A stretch of DNA of 64,000 bases from Acidobacteriota bacterium (GTDB taxonomy: Bacteria > Acidobacteriota > Terriglobia > Acidiferrales > UBA7541): NCBI GenBank assembly GCA_003223215.1, contig QHYH01000088.1, forward strand, positions 1 to 64,000, read 5' to 3'. The notes under the pieces are model-generated. The model ran no database searches. It was not told where the DNA came from and was given only the letters and a program-made list of their open reading frames with translations. Positions 52,342 through 61,109 of the stretch are shown here, piece by piece (positions within the stretch are counted from its first letter, which is position 1; every line of letters begins with the position of its first letter). Made by a program: the position numbers and the translations under genes.

Positions 52342-54954
52342 ATGTTAAAACATTCGCGCCGGTTTTTATTTCCTTTGCTTGTTTGCTTCCTTGCGAACTG
52401 CGTTCTGGCCGTTCCCCATTCGGCACCGGCAATCACGGAAAGGAGCCGGGCTGAATCCCGGGCTCTCGACGCTGCCCACCTAGGAGCGGCCCCGGAAAAG
52501 GCGGCGCGGAGGCTGGCCAGCGAGGAGACCGCCCAAACGCCGGGGGAAAACGCGGCACAGGGCGCGACGCCGACGCCGACGATTGCGGAGAAGACGGCTG
52601 GGATCGAGAAGCTGCCGGGGTACTTCAATCTGTACTGGGACGCGAAGCAGGGAAAGCTGTGGCTCGAGGTTGACAAGTGGGGAACCGAATTTCTCTACCA
52701 GAGCGGGTTGCCGGCGGGGATTGGATCGAACGACATTGGGCTCGACCGCGGGCAACTGGGCGCGACGCGCATGGTGCGTTTTGACCGCAGCGGACCGAAA
52801 GTGCTGCTCGTCCAGGAGAATCTCGAATACCGCGCCCTGAGCCAGGACCCGGACGAGCGACGCGCCGTGCGCGATTCGTTTGCCGAGTCGGCACTGTGGG
52901 GATTCACGGCAGCCGCGGAAGAAAAGGATCGCGCGCTGGTGGATGCGACGGATTTTTTCCTGCGCGACGCACATCACGTTCCGGAAGCGCTGCGGCGGAC
53001 CAAGCAGGGAGCCTACCGGCTCGACCTCTCCCGCTCGGCGATCTATTTGCCACGGACGAAGAATTTTCCGCTGAATACGGAAGTGGAGGCCACGCTTACC
53101 TTTACTGGCGAGGAGCCGGGCCCGTGGGTGCGTCAGGTGACGCCATCGCCTGAGGCCATTACCGTGCGCGAGCATCATTCGTTCGTGCAATTGCCCCCGC
53201 CGGGCTACAAGCCGCGCGAATACGACGCGCGCGCGAGCTTCTTCGGCATCCAGTACCTGGACTACGCCACGCCCATCGGCGAGCCGATCGTAAAACGCTT
53301 CATCGCGCGGCACCGGCTGGAGAAAAAGGAACCCAAGGAGGCCATGAGCGAGCCGGTCGAGCCCATCGTGTATTACCTGGACCGCGGCGCGCCCGAGCCG
53401 ATTCGCTCGGCGTTGCTCGAAGGGGGCCGCTGGTGGAACCAGGCGTTTGAAGCGGCCGGCTACAAGAACGCCTTCCGCGTGGAACTGCTGCCGGAAGGCG
53501 CGGACATGATGGATCTGCGCTACAACGTGATCCAGTGGGTGCATCGCGCGACCCGCGGATGGTCGTATGGCGCGGGGGTCATCGATCCCCGCACGGGCGA
53601 GATCATCAAAGGACAGGTCACGCTTGGTTCGCTGCGCGTGCGGCAGGATTATTTGATTGCCGAGGCGCTCCTCGCGCCGTACGAAAAGGGTAAGCCGGTC
53701 TCGCCGAAGATCGAGCAGATGGCGCTCGCGCGGCTGCGGCAGCTGGCGGCGCACGAGGTGGGCCACACGCTGGGGCTCGAGCACAACTATTCCGCGAGCA
53801 CGGTGAACCGCTCTTCGGTGATGGATTATCCGCCGCCGTACGTCAAGCTGGACGCAGGCGGCGTACCGGATTTGTCCGACGCCTACGCGATGGGAATTGG
53901 CGAGTGGGACAAAGTGTCGATTGCCTATGGGTATCAGGATTTTCCCCCGGGCGTGGACGAACATGCGGCACTCGACAAAATCCTGAAGGACGCCTTCGCG
54001 CGGGGGTTGCGCTTTTTGACGGATCAGGACGCGCGGCCTGCGGGCTCTTCGAGCAGCCTTGCGCATCTGTGGGACTCCGGCACGAATGCAGTGGATGAAT
54101 TGCGCCGGTTGCTCGAGGTGCGAGTCGCGGCGCTAAAGCGCTTCGGCGAGAACAACATTCGCGAAGGTGCGCCGATGGCCACCCTCGAAGACGTGCTGGT
54201 GCCCTTGTACTTGATGCATCGGTATCAGGTGGAAGCGGCAAGCAAAGTAGTGGGAGGGATGGACTATACGTTTGCGCTGCGCGGGGATGGGGAGACGCCA
54301 ACGCAAATCGTCGCGCCTGCCGAGCAGCGGCGCGCGCTGGCGGTGGTGCTGGCTACGCTCAGGCCCGATGTCCTGGCGCTGCCGGAATCGCTGCTCGAAA
54401 TGATTCCGCCGCGTCCACCGGAATATGAGCGCGGGCGGGAACACTTCAAGATTCGCACGAGCCCCGTGTTTGACGGGTTGGCTCCGGCGGAGGCCGCGGC
54501 CGAGCACACGCTCGGGTTTTTGTTTAATGCGGAGCGCGCGGCGCGGCTCGTGGAATTTCATTCGCGCAACGGCGAGAATCCGGGTCTCGAGGAGGTGCTC
54601 GATGTGCTTCTGCGGGCGACGTGGAAGGCCCCTCATGGCCAGGACTACAACGCGCAAATCGCGGGTGTTGTTGACAACGTGGCGTTATATGACCTGATGG
54701 CGCTCGTAGCCAACGATCACGCGAGCGAAGAAGTGCGGGCGATTTCAAGCCAGGCACTCGACGAGCTTTATGTTTGGCTGAATGCGCACAAGGGCATGAT
54801 AGAGCCGATTGCCGACCAGGCGCACATTTCGTTTGCGTTGCGGCAAATCGAGCAGTTTCGGAAGGATCCCAAGAAAATCGACCTGACGCCGCCCGCGGAG
54901 CCCCCGGACGGGCAGCCCATCGGAACCGACGACGACTGGGAATGGCCGAATTGA
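52342..54954 (+). CDS. Secreted zinc-dependent metalloprotease (DUF5117/DUF4953 family)
   Basis: An 870-residue protein. A signal peptide (FLFPLLVCFLANCVLA) is followed by a beta-rich part with GYFNLYWDAKQGKLWLEVDK and the catalytic domain with HEVGHTLGLEHNYSAS (zinc motif HExxHxxGxxH, from 53752) and a Met-turn SSVMDYPPPYVKL. The C-terminal region is helical. Members of this group are secreted metzincin-like proteases of unknown substrate. The C-terminal end is Asp/Pro-rich. The next gene follows after 70 bases. Confidence 0.88.
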   Translation: MLKHSRRFLFPLLVCFLANCVLAVPHSAPAITERSRAESRALDAAHLGAAPEKAARRLASEETAQTPGENAAQGATPTPTIAEKTAGIEKLPGYFNLYWDAKQGKLWLEVDKWGTEFLYQSGLPAGIGSNDIGLDRGQLGATRMVRFDRSGPKVLLVQENLEYRALSQDPDERRAVRDSFAESALWGFTAAAEEKDRALVDATDFFLRDAHHVPEALRRTKQGAYRLDLSRSAIYLPRTKNFPLNTEVEATLTFTGEEPGPWVRQVTPSPEAITVREHHSFVQLPPPGYKPREYDARASFFGIQYLDYATPIGEPIVKRFIARHRLEKKEPKEAMSEPVEPIVYYLDRGAPEPIRSALLEGGRWWNQAFEAAGYKNAFRVELLPEGADMMDLRYNVIQWVHRATRGWSYGAGVIDPRTGEIIKGQVTLGSLRVRQDYLIAEALLAPYEKGKPVSPKIEQMALARLRQLAAHEVGHTLGLEHNYSASTVNRSSVMDYPPPYVKLDAGGVPDLSDAYAMGIGEWDKVSIAYGYQDFPPGVDEHAALDKILKDAFARGLRFLTDQDARPAGSSSSLAHLWDSGTNAVDELRRLLEVRVAALKRFGENNIREGAPMATLEDVLVPLYLMHRYQVEAASKVVGGMDYTFALRGDGETPTQIVAPAEQRRALAVVLATLRPDVLALPESLLEMIPPRPPEYERGREHFKIRTSPVFDGLAPAEAAAEHTLGFLFNAERAARLVEFHSRNGENPGLEEVLDVLLRATWKAPHGQDYNAQIAGVVDNVALYDLMALVANDHASEEVRAISSQALDELYVWLNAHKGMIEPIADQAHISFALRQIEQFRKDPKKIDLTPPAEPPDGQPIGTDDDWEWPN

Positions 54955-55024
54955 TTTTTTTGTTCAGCCGCGGTCGTGACAAAACGACCCGGTCGGTCGT
55001 CTATAGCTATTGAGGAGGGGTCCC

Positions 55025-55936
55025 ATGCGTTCATGCACTTTTTGCCTGATTTTCGCCTCAGCCTTGATCGTGGTTGGCCTGGCGGCTGCGCCGGCCGCAC
55101 CGCGTCATCATTCCGTGAACCTTTCCGGCGGGCACCGAGAGCCCGCCAACGATTGCTCCGATCTTCGCATTCGCTTTGACGACCGCGATGCGGTGGTGCG
55201 CTCGGAGACGCGCACGCTCAGCAAAGCGGAAACTCCCGTGTTGCGGGTCCATCCGCACGCGAATGGCGGAACGCAGGTGGTGGGATGGGACCAGAACCAT
55301 TATTCGGTGACGGCGTGCAGGGCGGTGGCGGCCGGAGACGACGCCGAGAGCATGCTGTCCCAAATCACCATGTCCATCGACAATGGCAGTATTTCGACCC
55401 ACGGCCCATCGGCCGAGGATGGCCAGTGGACGGTGTATCTGCTGATTCGCACGCCGAAGTCCGCGACGGTCGAACTCGACACGATGAACGGGCCGATTTC
55501 CTTGTACGACGTCGACGGCAAATTGACCGCGCACGCGCACAACGGGCCGATCAGTCTCCGCAACTTCTCGGGAGACGGGGAGGTTAGCGCTGTGAACGGC
55601 CCGATCAGCGTCGAAGGCAGCAGCGGCAGCCTGCGTATCCGAACCGAGAATGGGCCGATCAACGTGGATCTGAAAGGAACGAGCTGGAACGGCAGCGGAC
55701 TTTCCGCCGATGCCCAAAACGGTCCGGTGACGCTGCGCGTGCCGAGCGGATTCCAGTCCGGCTTCGTGGTGGAATCGACCAATCATGCGCCGATGAGCTG
55801 CCGCGCGAGCATTTGCGACGGCGCTCGCAAAACTTGGGACGACGAGCATCGCCGAATCGAGTACGGCTCGTCGCCGGCGGTCGTGCATCTGTCTACGGTG
55901 AATGGGCCGGTGTCGGTTGAAGAAGGGCGCGACTGA
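55025..55936 (+). CDS. Exported protein with NGPI repeats (DUF4097-like)
   Basis: A 303-residue protein. A signal peptide (LIFASALIVVGLAAAPAAP) precedes a region with six repeats of the type NGPIS at spacing of about 20 residues: MNGPISLYDV, HNGPISLRNF, VNGPISVEGS, ENGPINVDLK, QNGPVTLRVP, VNGPVSVEEG. This is a short right-handed beta-solenoid of the DUF4097 kind, here unusually regular. Role unknown; possibly an adhesin or surface binding domain. A strong GGAGGGG ribosome site is 6 bases before the ATG at 55025. Confidence 0.8.
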   Translation: MRSCTFCLIFASALIVVGLAAAPAAPRHHSVNLSGGHREPANDCSDLRIRFDDRDAVVRSETRTLSKAETPVLRVHPHANGGTQVVGWDQNHYSVTACRAVAAGDDAESMLSQITMSIDNGSISTHGPSAEDGQWTVYLLIRTPKSATVELDTMNGPISLYDVDGKLTAHAHNGPISLRNFSGDGEVSAVNGPISVEGSSGSLRIRTENGPINVDLKGTSWNGSGLSADAQNGPVTLRVPSGFQSGFVVESTNHAPMSCRASICDGARKTWDDEHRRIEYGSSPAVVHLSTVNGPVSVEEGRD

Positions 55937-56030
55937 CGTTTGGCCGGGGTTCGCCCGAGGCAAGACTCGAATCAGATGATTCTTGCGGGGCCGTGGACGC
56001 CGTCGCGCCCTTGCAGATAAAATTTGACGC

Positions 56031-59000
56031 ATGCCGCTTGAAGCACGCGTCGCCCATGGTTTGACGGAATCCGAGGCCGCCCGGCTGGCGCGCGAAGTGT
56101 ATGGGTTGGAGGCATCGGCGCGGGCGCTTCCCGGCGAATACGACGAGAATTTTCATCTGATTGCAGCGCCTGGCCGCGCCTTCGTCCTGAAGGTGATGCA
56201 TCCGGCGCGCGAGCCCTCGTTCATCGACCTGCAATCGAAGGCGCTGGTGCATCTCGCCTCGCGCGCGCCGCAACTCCCCCTGCCGCGCGTGCTGCCGAAT
56301 CGCAACGGCGAGCTCTTCTCGGAAACGATTGCTGCGGATGGCTCGAAGCGGCTGGTTTGGCTGCTGAGCTTTTTGAAAGGAACCCTTCTTGCCAAAGTGC
56401 GCCCGCACGCCCCGGAGCTGCTTCGCGACTTGGGCCGCTTGCTTGGCGAGATGGACGCCGCTTTGCAGTCGTTCGAGCATCCCGCAGCGCATCGCGAGCT
56501 GAAATGGGATTCCTCGCGCGCGGCCTGGATCAAGGAGTACATCCCGGAGATTGCCGGGGCCGCGCGGCAGGCGCTGGTCGAAAAGTTCCTTGCACTTTAT
56601 CGAGGGGAAGCCCTGGCGCGCATGCCACGCTTGCGGCGAAGCGTGATTTACGGGGATGCCAACGATTACAACGTTTTAGTGAGCGACCCGTGGCCGCAGC
56701 CGCGCAAAATCGCCGGAGTGATTGATTTTGGCGACATGCATCACGGGTTGACGGTTTCCGAACCAGCCATCGCGGCGGCCTACGCGATGCTCGGAAAAGC
56801 GGATCCGCTAAGCGCCGCGGCCGAAGTCGTTGCCGGCTATCACCGCGCTTTTCCGCTCGAGGAAGAGGAAGTGGCGGCGCTCTTTCCGTTGATGGCGGTG
56901 AGGCTGGCGGTGAGCGTGACGAATTCGGCGGACCGCAAAAAAGTGAAGCCGGGTGATGCGTATGTGACCGTCAGTGAAGAGGCGGCCTGGCATGCGCTCG
57001 AGCAGCTCGCAAAAATTCACCCGCGCTTTGCCCACTACACGCTTCGCGCCGCGTGCGGAAGCACGCCGGTCCCCAAGGCAGAGAAGATCGAGCGCTCGAT
57101 CGAGGAAGACGGGAAAGCTGCGGCGTCCGTCCTGGACGTAGATGTGTGGACCGAAGCGCGTCTCGTGTTTGATCTTGGTGTCAGCAGCTTGCTTCTCGGA
57201 GCGGATCCCGGTGCGTCGGAAACCCCGGCGCTGACAGAAGCGATATTTGGCGAGATGAAGCGAGCGGGCGTGCGCGTGGGCGTCGGGCGTTACAACGAAG
57301 CGCGACCGCTGTACCGCTCCGCGCGTTTTGGGAGCGTGGACAATCCGGTCGGGGAGCGTCGCACGATTCATTTGGGAATGGACCTCTTTGTTGAGCCGGG
57401 CACGGCGGTGCGGGCACCGCTCGAGGGCGAGGTCCACCTTCTCGCAAACAATCGAGCCCCGCAGGATTACGGTCCGCTGGTGATTTTGCGGCACCACACA
57501 AGCGACCGAGAAGAGTTCTTCACGCTGTACGGACATCTCGCAGGAAAGACGCTTGGCGGCCTTAAGGTTAGCCAGCGAATTTCTCGCGGCGAGGAGGTTG
57601 GCCGCGTCGGGACCTGTGAGGAGAATGGCGGCTGGCCGCCGCATGTTCATTTCCAGATCATTCTCGATCTGTTGGATCTTGGCGCGGACTTTCCCGGAGT
57701 CGCTTACGCTTCCGAGCGAGCGGTGTGGACAAGCCTTTCTCCGGATCCGAATCTCCTGCTGGGCATTCCCAGGGATTGCTTTCCGGCCGAGGAAAGGGAG
57801 ACTCTCGAGAAGCGGCGCGTGCTGCTGGGAAAGAACTTGAGCCTTTCCTACGAGCGCCCGCTGAAAATCGTGCGCGGGTGGATGCAGTATCTCTACGACG
57901 ATACCGGGCGCGCGTATCTCGACGCATACAACAATGTGCCGCTGGTGGGGCACAGCCATCCGCGGGTGGTCCGCGCGGTCGCAGAGCAGCTTAGTTTGCT
58001 CAATACCAACACGCGTTATTTGCACGACAATGTGATTCGCTACGCCGAGCGGCTGACCGACAAGCTGCCTGAACCGCTGCGCGTGTGTTTTTTTGTGAAT
58101 TCCGGGAGTGAAGCCAACGAGTTGGCGCTGCGGCTCGCGCGGGCGCACACCGGCCGCGAAGACGTGATCGTGCTCGAGCACGCCTATCACGGGCACACCA
58201 GCGCGCTTGTCGACATCAGCCCTTACAAATTCAACGGGCCGGGCGGGCGGGGGAAGAAGCCGTGGGTGCATGTGGCGCCGCTCGCGGACGATTACCGCGG
58301 CCGCTACCGGCGGGACGACCGGGCAGCCGGCTCGAAATACGCGGGCCACGTTCGGGAGATTCTCGAAGGCACACGCAGCGAAGGCCGTGGCGTCGCCCTG
58401 TTCATCGCGGAAAGTTTGCCAAGCGTCGGCGGACAGATTGTTTTTCCGCCGGAATATCTCGAAGAAGTTTACCGACACGTGCGCGCCGCGGGCGCGGTGA
58501 CGATCGCCGATGAAGTGCAGGTCGGCTTCGGGCGTTTGGGAACGCACTTCTGGGGATTCGAAACGCAAGGCGTGGTGCCGGACATCGTCGTGCTCGGCAA
58601 GCCCATCGGGAACGCATTTCCGCTCGCGGCGGTGGTCACGACGAAAGAAATTTCCGCATCGTTCGCGAACGGAATGGAATTCTTCTCGACGTTCGGGGGC
58701 AATCCAGTGGCCGCGGCGGCAGGTCTGGCGGTGCTGGATGTGCTTCGAGAAGAAAAGTTGCAAGAGAACGCGCTGCGGGTGGGGACCCACCTCAAGAACA
58801 GATTGCAAGAGTTACAGCACCGCCACGCGCTCGTCGGCGATGTGCGCGGATCGGGCTTGTTTCTAGGCGTGGAGCTGGTCCTTGATCGAGCCACGCGCGA
58901 GCCCGCGCCTCTCGAGGCCTCCTACGTGGTGAACCGCTTGCGCGAGTGCGGAATCCTCACCGGCACCGACGGACCGCATCACAATGTGATCAAGCTGCGG

Positions 59001-59093
59001 CCGCCGCTCCCGTTTACGGAGAAAGACGCCGACCTTTTCGTCGGGACGCTCGATGTAATCCTCAAGGAGGATGCCGCCGAACCGCGGCATTGA
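56031..59093 (+). CDS. Fusion of APH-like kinase, M23 peptidase-like domain and class III aminotransferase
   Basis: A 1020-residue three-domain protein. Residues about 1-330 are an aminoglycoside-phosphotransferase-like kinase ([14 protein letters not shown] with the catalytic Asp, IDFGDMHHG). About 435-560 is an M23/LytM-like domain with HLGMD (H447, D451) and PHVHF (H538, H540), which is the full zinc ligand set. About 590-1015 is a PLP-dependent class III transaminase with [27 protein letters not shown] and LGKPIGN (Lys857). Fusions like this are found in bacteria and relate to ethanolamine-phosphate or amino-sugar phosphate metabolism, but no activity of the whole is known. Upstream gap to NGPI gene is 94 bases. 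Confidence 0.88.
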   Translation: MPLEARVAHGLTESEAARLAREVYGLEASARALPGEYDENFHLIAAPGRAFVLKVMHPAREPSFIDLQSKALVHLASRAPQLPLPRVLPNRNGELFSETIAADGSKRLVWLLSFLKGTLLAKVRPHAPELLRDLGRLLGEMDAALQSFEHPAAHRELKWDSSRAAWIKEYIPEIAGAARQALVEKFLALYRGEALARMPRLRRSVIYGDANDYNVLVSDPWPQPRKIAGVIDFGDMHHGLTVSEPAIAAAYAMLGKADPLSAAAEVVAGYHRAFPLEEEEVAALFPLMAVRLAVSVTNSADRKKVKPGDAYVTVSEEAAWHALEQLAKIHPRFAHYTLRAACGSTPVPKAEKIERSIEEDGKAAASVLDVDVWTEARLVFDLGVSSLLLGADPGASETPALTEAIFGEMKRAGVRVGVGRYNEARPLYRSARFGSVDNPVGERRTIHLGMDLFVEPGTAVRAPLEGEVHLLANNRAPQDYGPLVILRHHTSDREEFFTLYGHLAGKTLGGLKVSQRISRGEEVGRVGTCEENGGWPPHVHFQIILDLLDLGADFPGVAYASERAVWTSLSPDPNLLLGIPRDCFPAEERETLEKRRVLLGKNLSLSYERPLKIVRGWMQYLYDDTGRAYLDAYNNVPLVGHSHPRVVRAVAEQLSLLNTNTRYLHDNVIRYAERLTDKLPEPLRVCFFVNSGSEANELALRLARAHTGREDVIVLEHAYHGHTSALVDISPYKFNGPGGRGKKPWVHVAPLADDYRGRYRRDDRAAGSKYAGHVREILEGTRSEGRGVALFIAESLPSVGGQIVFPPEYLEEVYRHVRAAGAVTIADEVQVGFGRLGTHFWGFETQGVVPDIVVLGKPIGNAFPLAAVVTTKEISASFANGMEFFSTFGGNPVAAAAGLAVLDVLREEKLQENALRVGTHLKNRLQELQHRHALVGDVRGSGLFLGVELVLDRATREPAPLEASYVVNRLRECGILTGTDGPHHNVIKLRPPLPFTEKDADLFVGTLDVILKEDAAEPRH

Positions 59094-59120
59094 AGCCGCC
59101 GGTTCTTCCAAGGGGGCGCC

Positions 59121-60965
59121 TCAGGGCTTCAGCAAGAGGAAGCTTACGCCGTAGCCGGCGAGAGTCACACTCAGCTTGGGAGCGGGCGTAATCGGGCCCG
59201 GTTGCGGTCCGTTCGTGAGGTCAGCCGCTCGACCGATATTCAGTTGCGATGCGGAAGTAAAACTACCCAGAGCCGAGACGTCGAGGACCACCGTACGCGC
59301 ATCGCCGGTTCCGTTGCTGTCCGCCGGCGAAAGCACGGCGCGGTCCGCGATCATGACCAGGACCGAGCCATCGCTGTTTTTCGTAGCCAGCGTTTCAACC
59401 GTGGCCGTTTCCGTCATGGTCAAAGCCAGGATTTCAGGCGCCGCCGGACGCTGCGGATACATCTGTCCCAGCCAGTAGTCCACCCAATAGCTCAGGCGTT
59501 TGTTGCCGGAGGAGTAGTCCACCTCGCCGAACTGCGCGTCGCTGTCATAGTCCCAGTGATAGAGGGCTCGACTGCCGGCTTTCCCAAGTTGCGAAAAAAC
59601 ATAAGGCCGCCACGCGGCAAAAAACGCGCTCGTCCCGCGCAAATCCGGCACGAATTTCTGTGTTGGATGGCAGGAGCTGTCGCCGCTCGGATTCGCGAAG
59701 TCGGCGTTGACATTGTTCTCGGTCACCCATACCGGAACGCTCTGAAGATCCGGCCGCAGCTGCAGTTGCTGGTAGAAGTATTTGACATCGTTCACGAAAC
59801 CCGGAATCGTACCGAAAATTTGTGCGTCCGTGTCCTGTTGGTTGCAGGACGAATAAAAGTGCGTGGAAACAACATTCACCTGGGCATTGACGCCGCCCCG
59901 GTTTGCCGGAAGGACGAAAGTTGGCAAATGATTGCGCGGATCGCCTTCCTCGAAATCGAAGTCGGATAATTCCAAGGCGGAAAACTGGATGGTGGGATCA
60001 ACGGCGAGCATGCGAGGCACAACGGTGTTGTAGAGCTCGACATACTCGGCAGGGGTCAGCCCGTTGATGTTGTACTCGTTGAAGATGCCCCACCAGGTGA
60101 TTTTGTGCGGACTGGCGGAGGAAAGACTTGGCGACTCGAAGTGCTGCCCTCCCCAGTCGAAGCCCGGTCCGTTGTAGTAGCGCACCAGGTTCGCACTGTA
60201 GTTCGCAAAATCCTCGAGGTGATTGGTGATATCGAAGGTTCCCGCGGCGGTGGACATAAATGCCGGTGCGGCCGCTATTTGAAATTCGGGACTGTGGTCC
60301 CCGACCGACAGAACCGGCTGGACGACGGCGTCGAGTTTCGAGAAGTCCCAGTCGGTCGCCGCACCGGTATTCGACCGCATCGGAACCGCCTGCGAAAGAC
60401 CCTGGAGGCGAATGTGTTGCGGGCCCAGTTGATCGAGTTCTGCGGGTTCGCTCGCCGTATGGTTCTGAAAATATGGATAGTCCCATTCCGCCGGCTGGAA
60501 CGAGGTGGACATGAATTGTTGCAATTTGCCGTCGACACCCTGGGTCGGATCCACGGAGCTGCGAACCGCGCCGGACACCGCGACAACCATGGTGAGATTC
60601 TGGCTGGCCGTCAAGCCGCCGCCGGTTGCCGTCACTTGGAGGGAGTAAGCCCCTGCCGGCGTGCCGGCGCTGCTGGTCAGGATGATGGCGCTGCTTCCGC
60701 TCGTCCCGGGCTCGGCGAGCTGGGACAACGTGCCCGTCGGAACGCCGCCGACCGCCAAGGTCACCGGGCCCGGGTTTCCCGTTACGGTTGCGGTGATCTT
60801 TGCCGGCGTCCCGTCCTGTGGGGCGAGCGCCGTGGAAGAAGAAAGGGCGAGGCTCAGGGCTCCGGACGCGCCACCGAAACCGGTGGAGTTGCCGCAAGCC
60901 CCGAGGGCCAGGCAGAGGGACGCGGAACAAATGACTGCCGCTTTCGTCAAGCTTCGCCGTTTCAT
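59121..60965 (-). CDS. Glycoside hydrolase-like (clan GH-A) lipoprotein
   Basis: A 614-residue secreted protein. The start MKRRSLTKAAVI, then a lipobox LALGACG (Cys about 24) gives a lipoprotein. An Ig-like/Big domain (about 30-150; AKITATVTGNPGPVTLAV) precedes a TIM-barrel with WWGIFNEYNINGL (acid/base Glu) and VPVWVTENNVNADF (nucleophile Glu), both typical of GH39/GH-A retaining glycosidases. A C-terminal beta-sandwich follows. The substrate is not known. It is divergent from a TonB-dependent receptor, a combination used for glycan uptake. An upstream extension (to 61436) overlaps that gene and was rejected. Confidence 0.78.
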   Translation of the reverse strand: MKRRSLTKAAVICSASLCLALGACGNSTGFGGASGALSLALSSSTALAPQDGTPAKITATVTGNPGPVTLAVGGVPTGTLSQLAEPGTSGSSAIILTSSAGTPAGAYSLQVTATGGGLTASQNLTMVVAVSGAVRSSVDPTQGVDGKLQQFMSTSFQPAEWDYPYFQNHTASEPAELDQLGPQHIRLQGLSQAVPMRSNTGAATDWDFSKLDAVVQPVLSVGDHSPEFQIAAAPAFMSTAAGTFDITNHLEDFANYSANLVRYYNGPGFDWGGQHFESPSLSSASPHKITWWGIFNEYNINGLTPAEYVELYNTVVPRMLAVDPTIQFSALELSDFDFEEGDPRNHLPTFVLPANRGGVNAQVNVVSTHFYSSCNQQDTDAQIFGTIPGFVNDVKYFYQQLQLRPDLQSVPVWVTENNVNADFANPSGDSSCHPTQKFVPDLRGTSAFFAAWRPYVFSQLGKAGSRALYHWDYDSDAQFGEVDYSSGNKRLSYWVDYWLGQMYPQRPAAPEILALTMTETATVETLATKNSDGSVLVMIADRAVLSPADSNGTGDARTVVLDVSALGSFTSASQLNIGRAADLTNGPQPGPITPAPKLSVTLAGYGVSFLLLKP

Positions 60966-61109
60966 CGCAAGCTTTGGCGGCGCACTTCGCGCCGTCGAGC
61001 ATCCCCGAGCCATCGTTGTCCATCCTAGATGGCGTCGGTTAAGAAATGAAAACTCGCATCTCGCGAGATGTAGTTTAATCACTTGTGGCTCAAACCGGGA
61101 AGGTATGGC

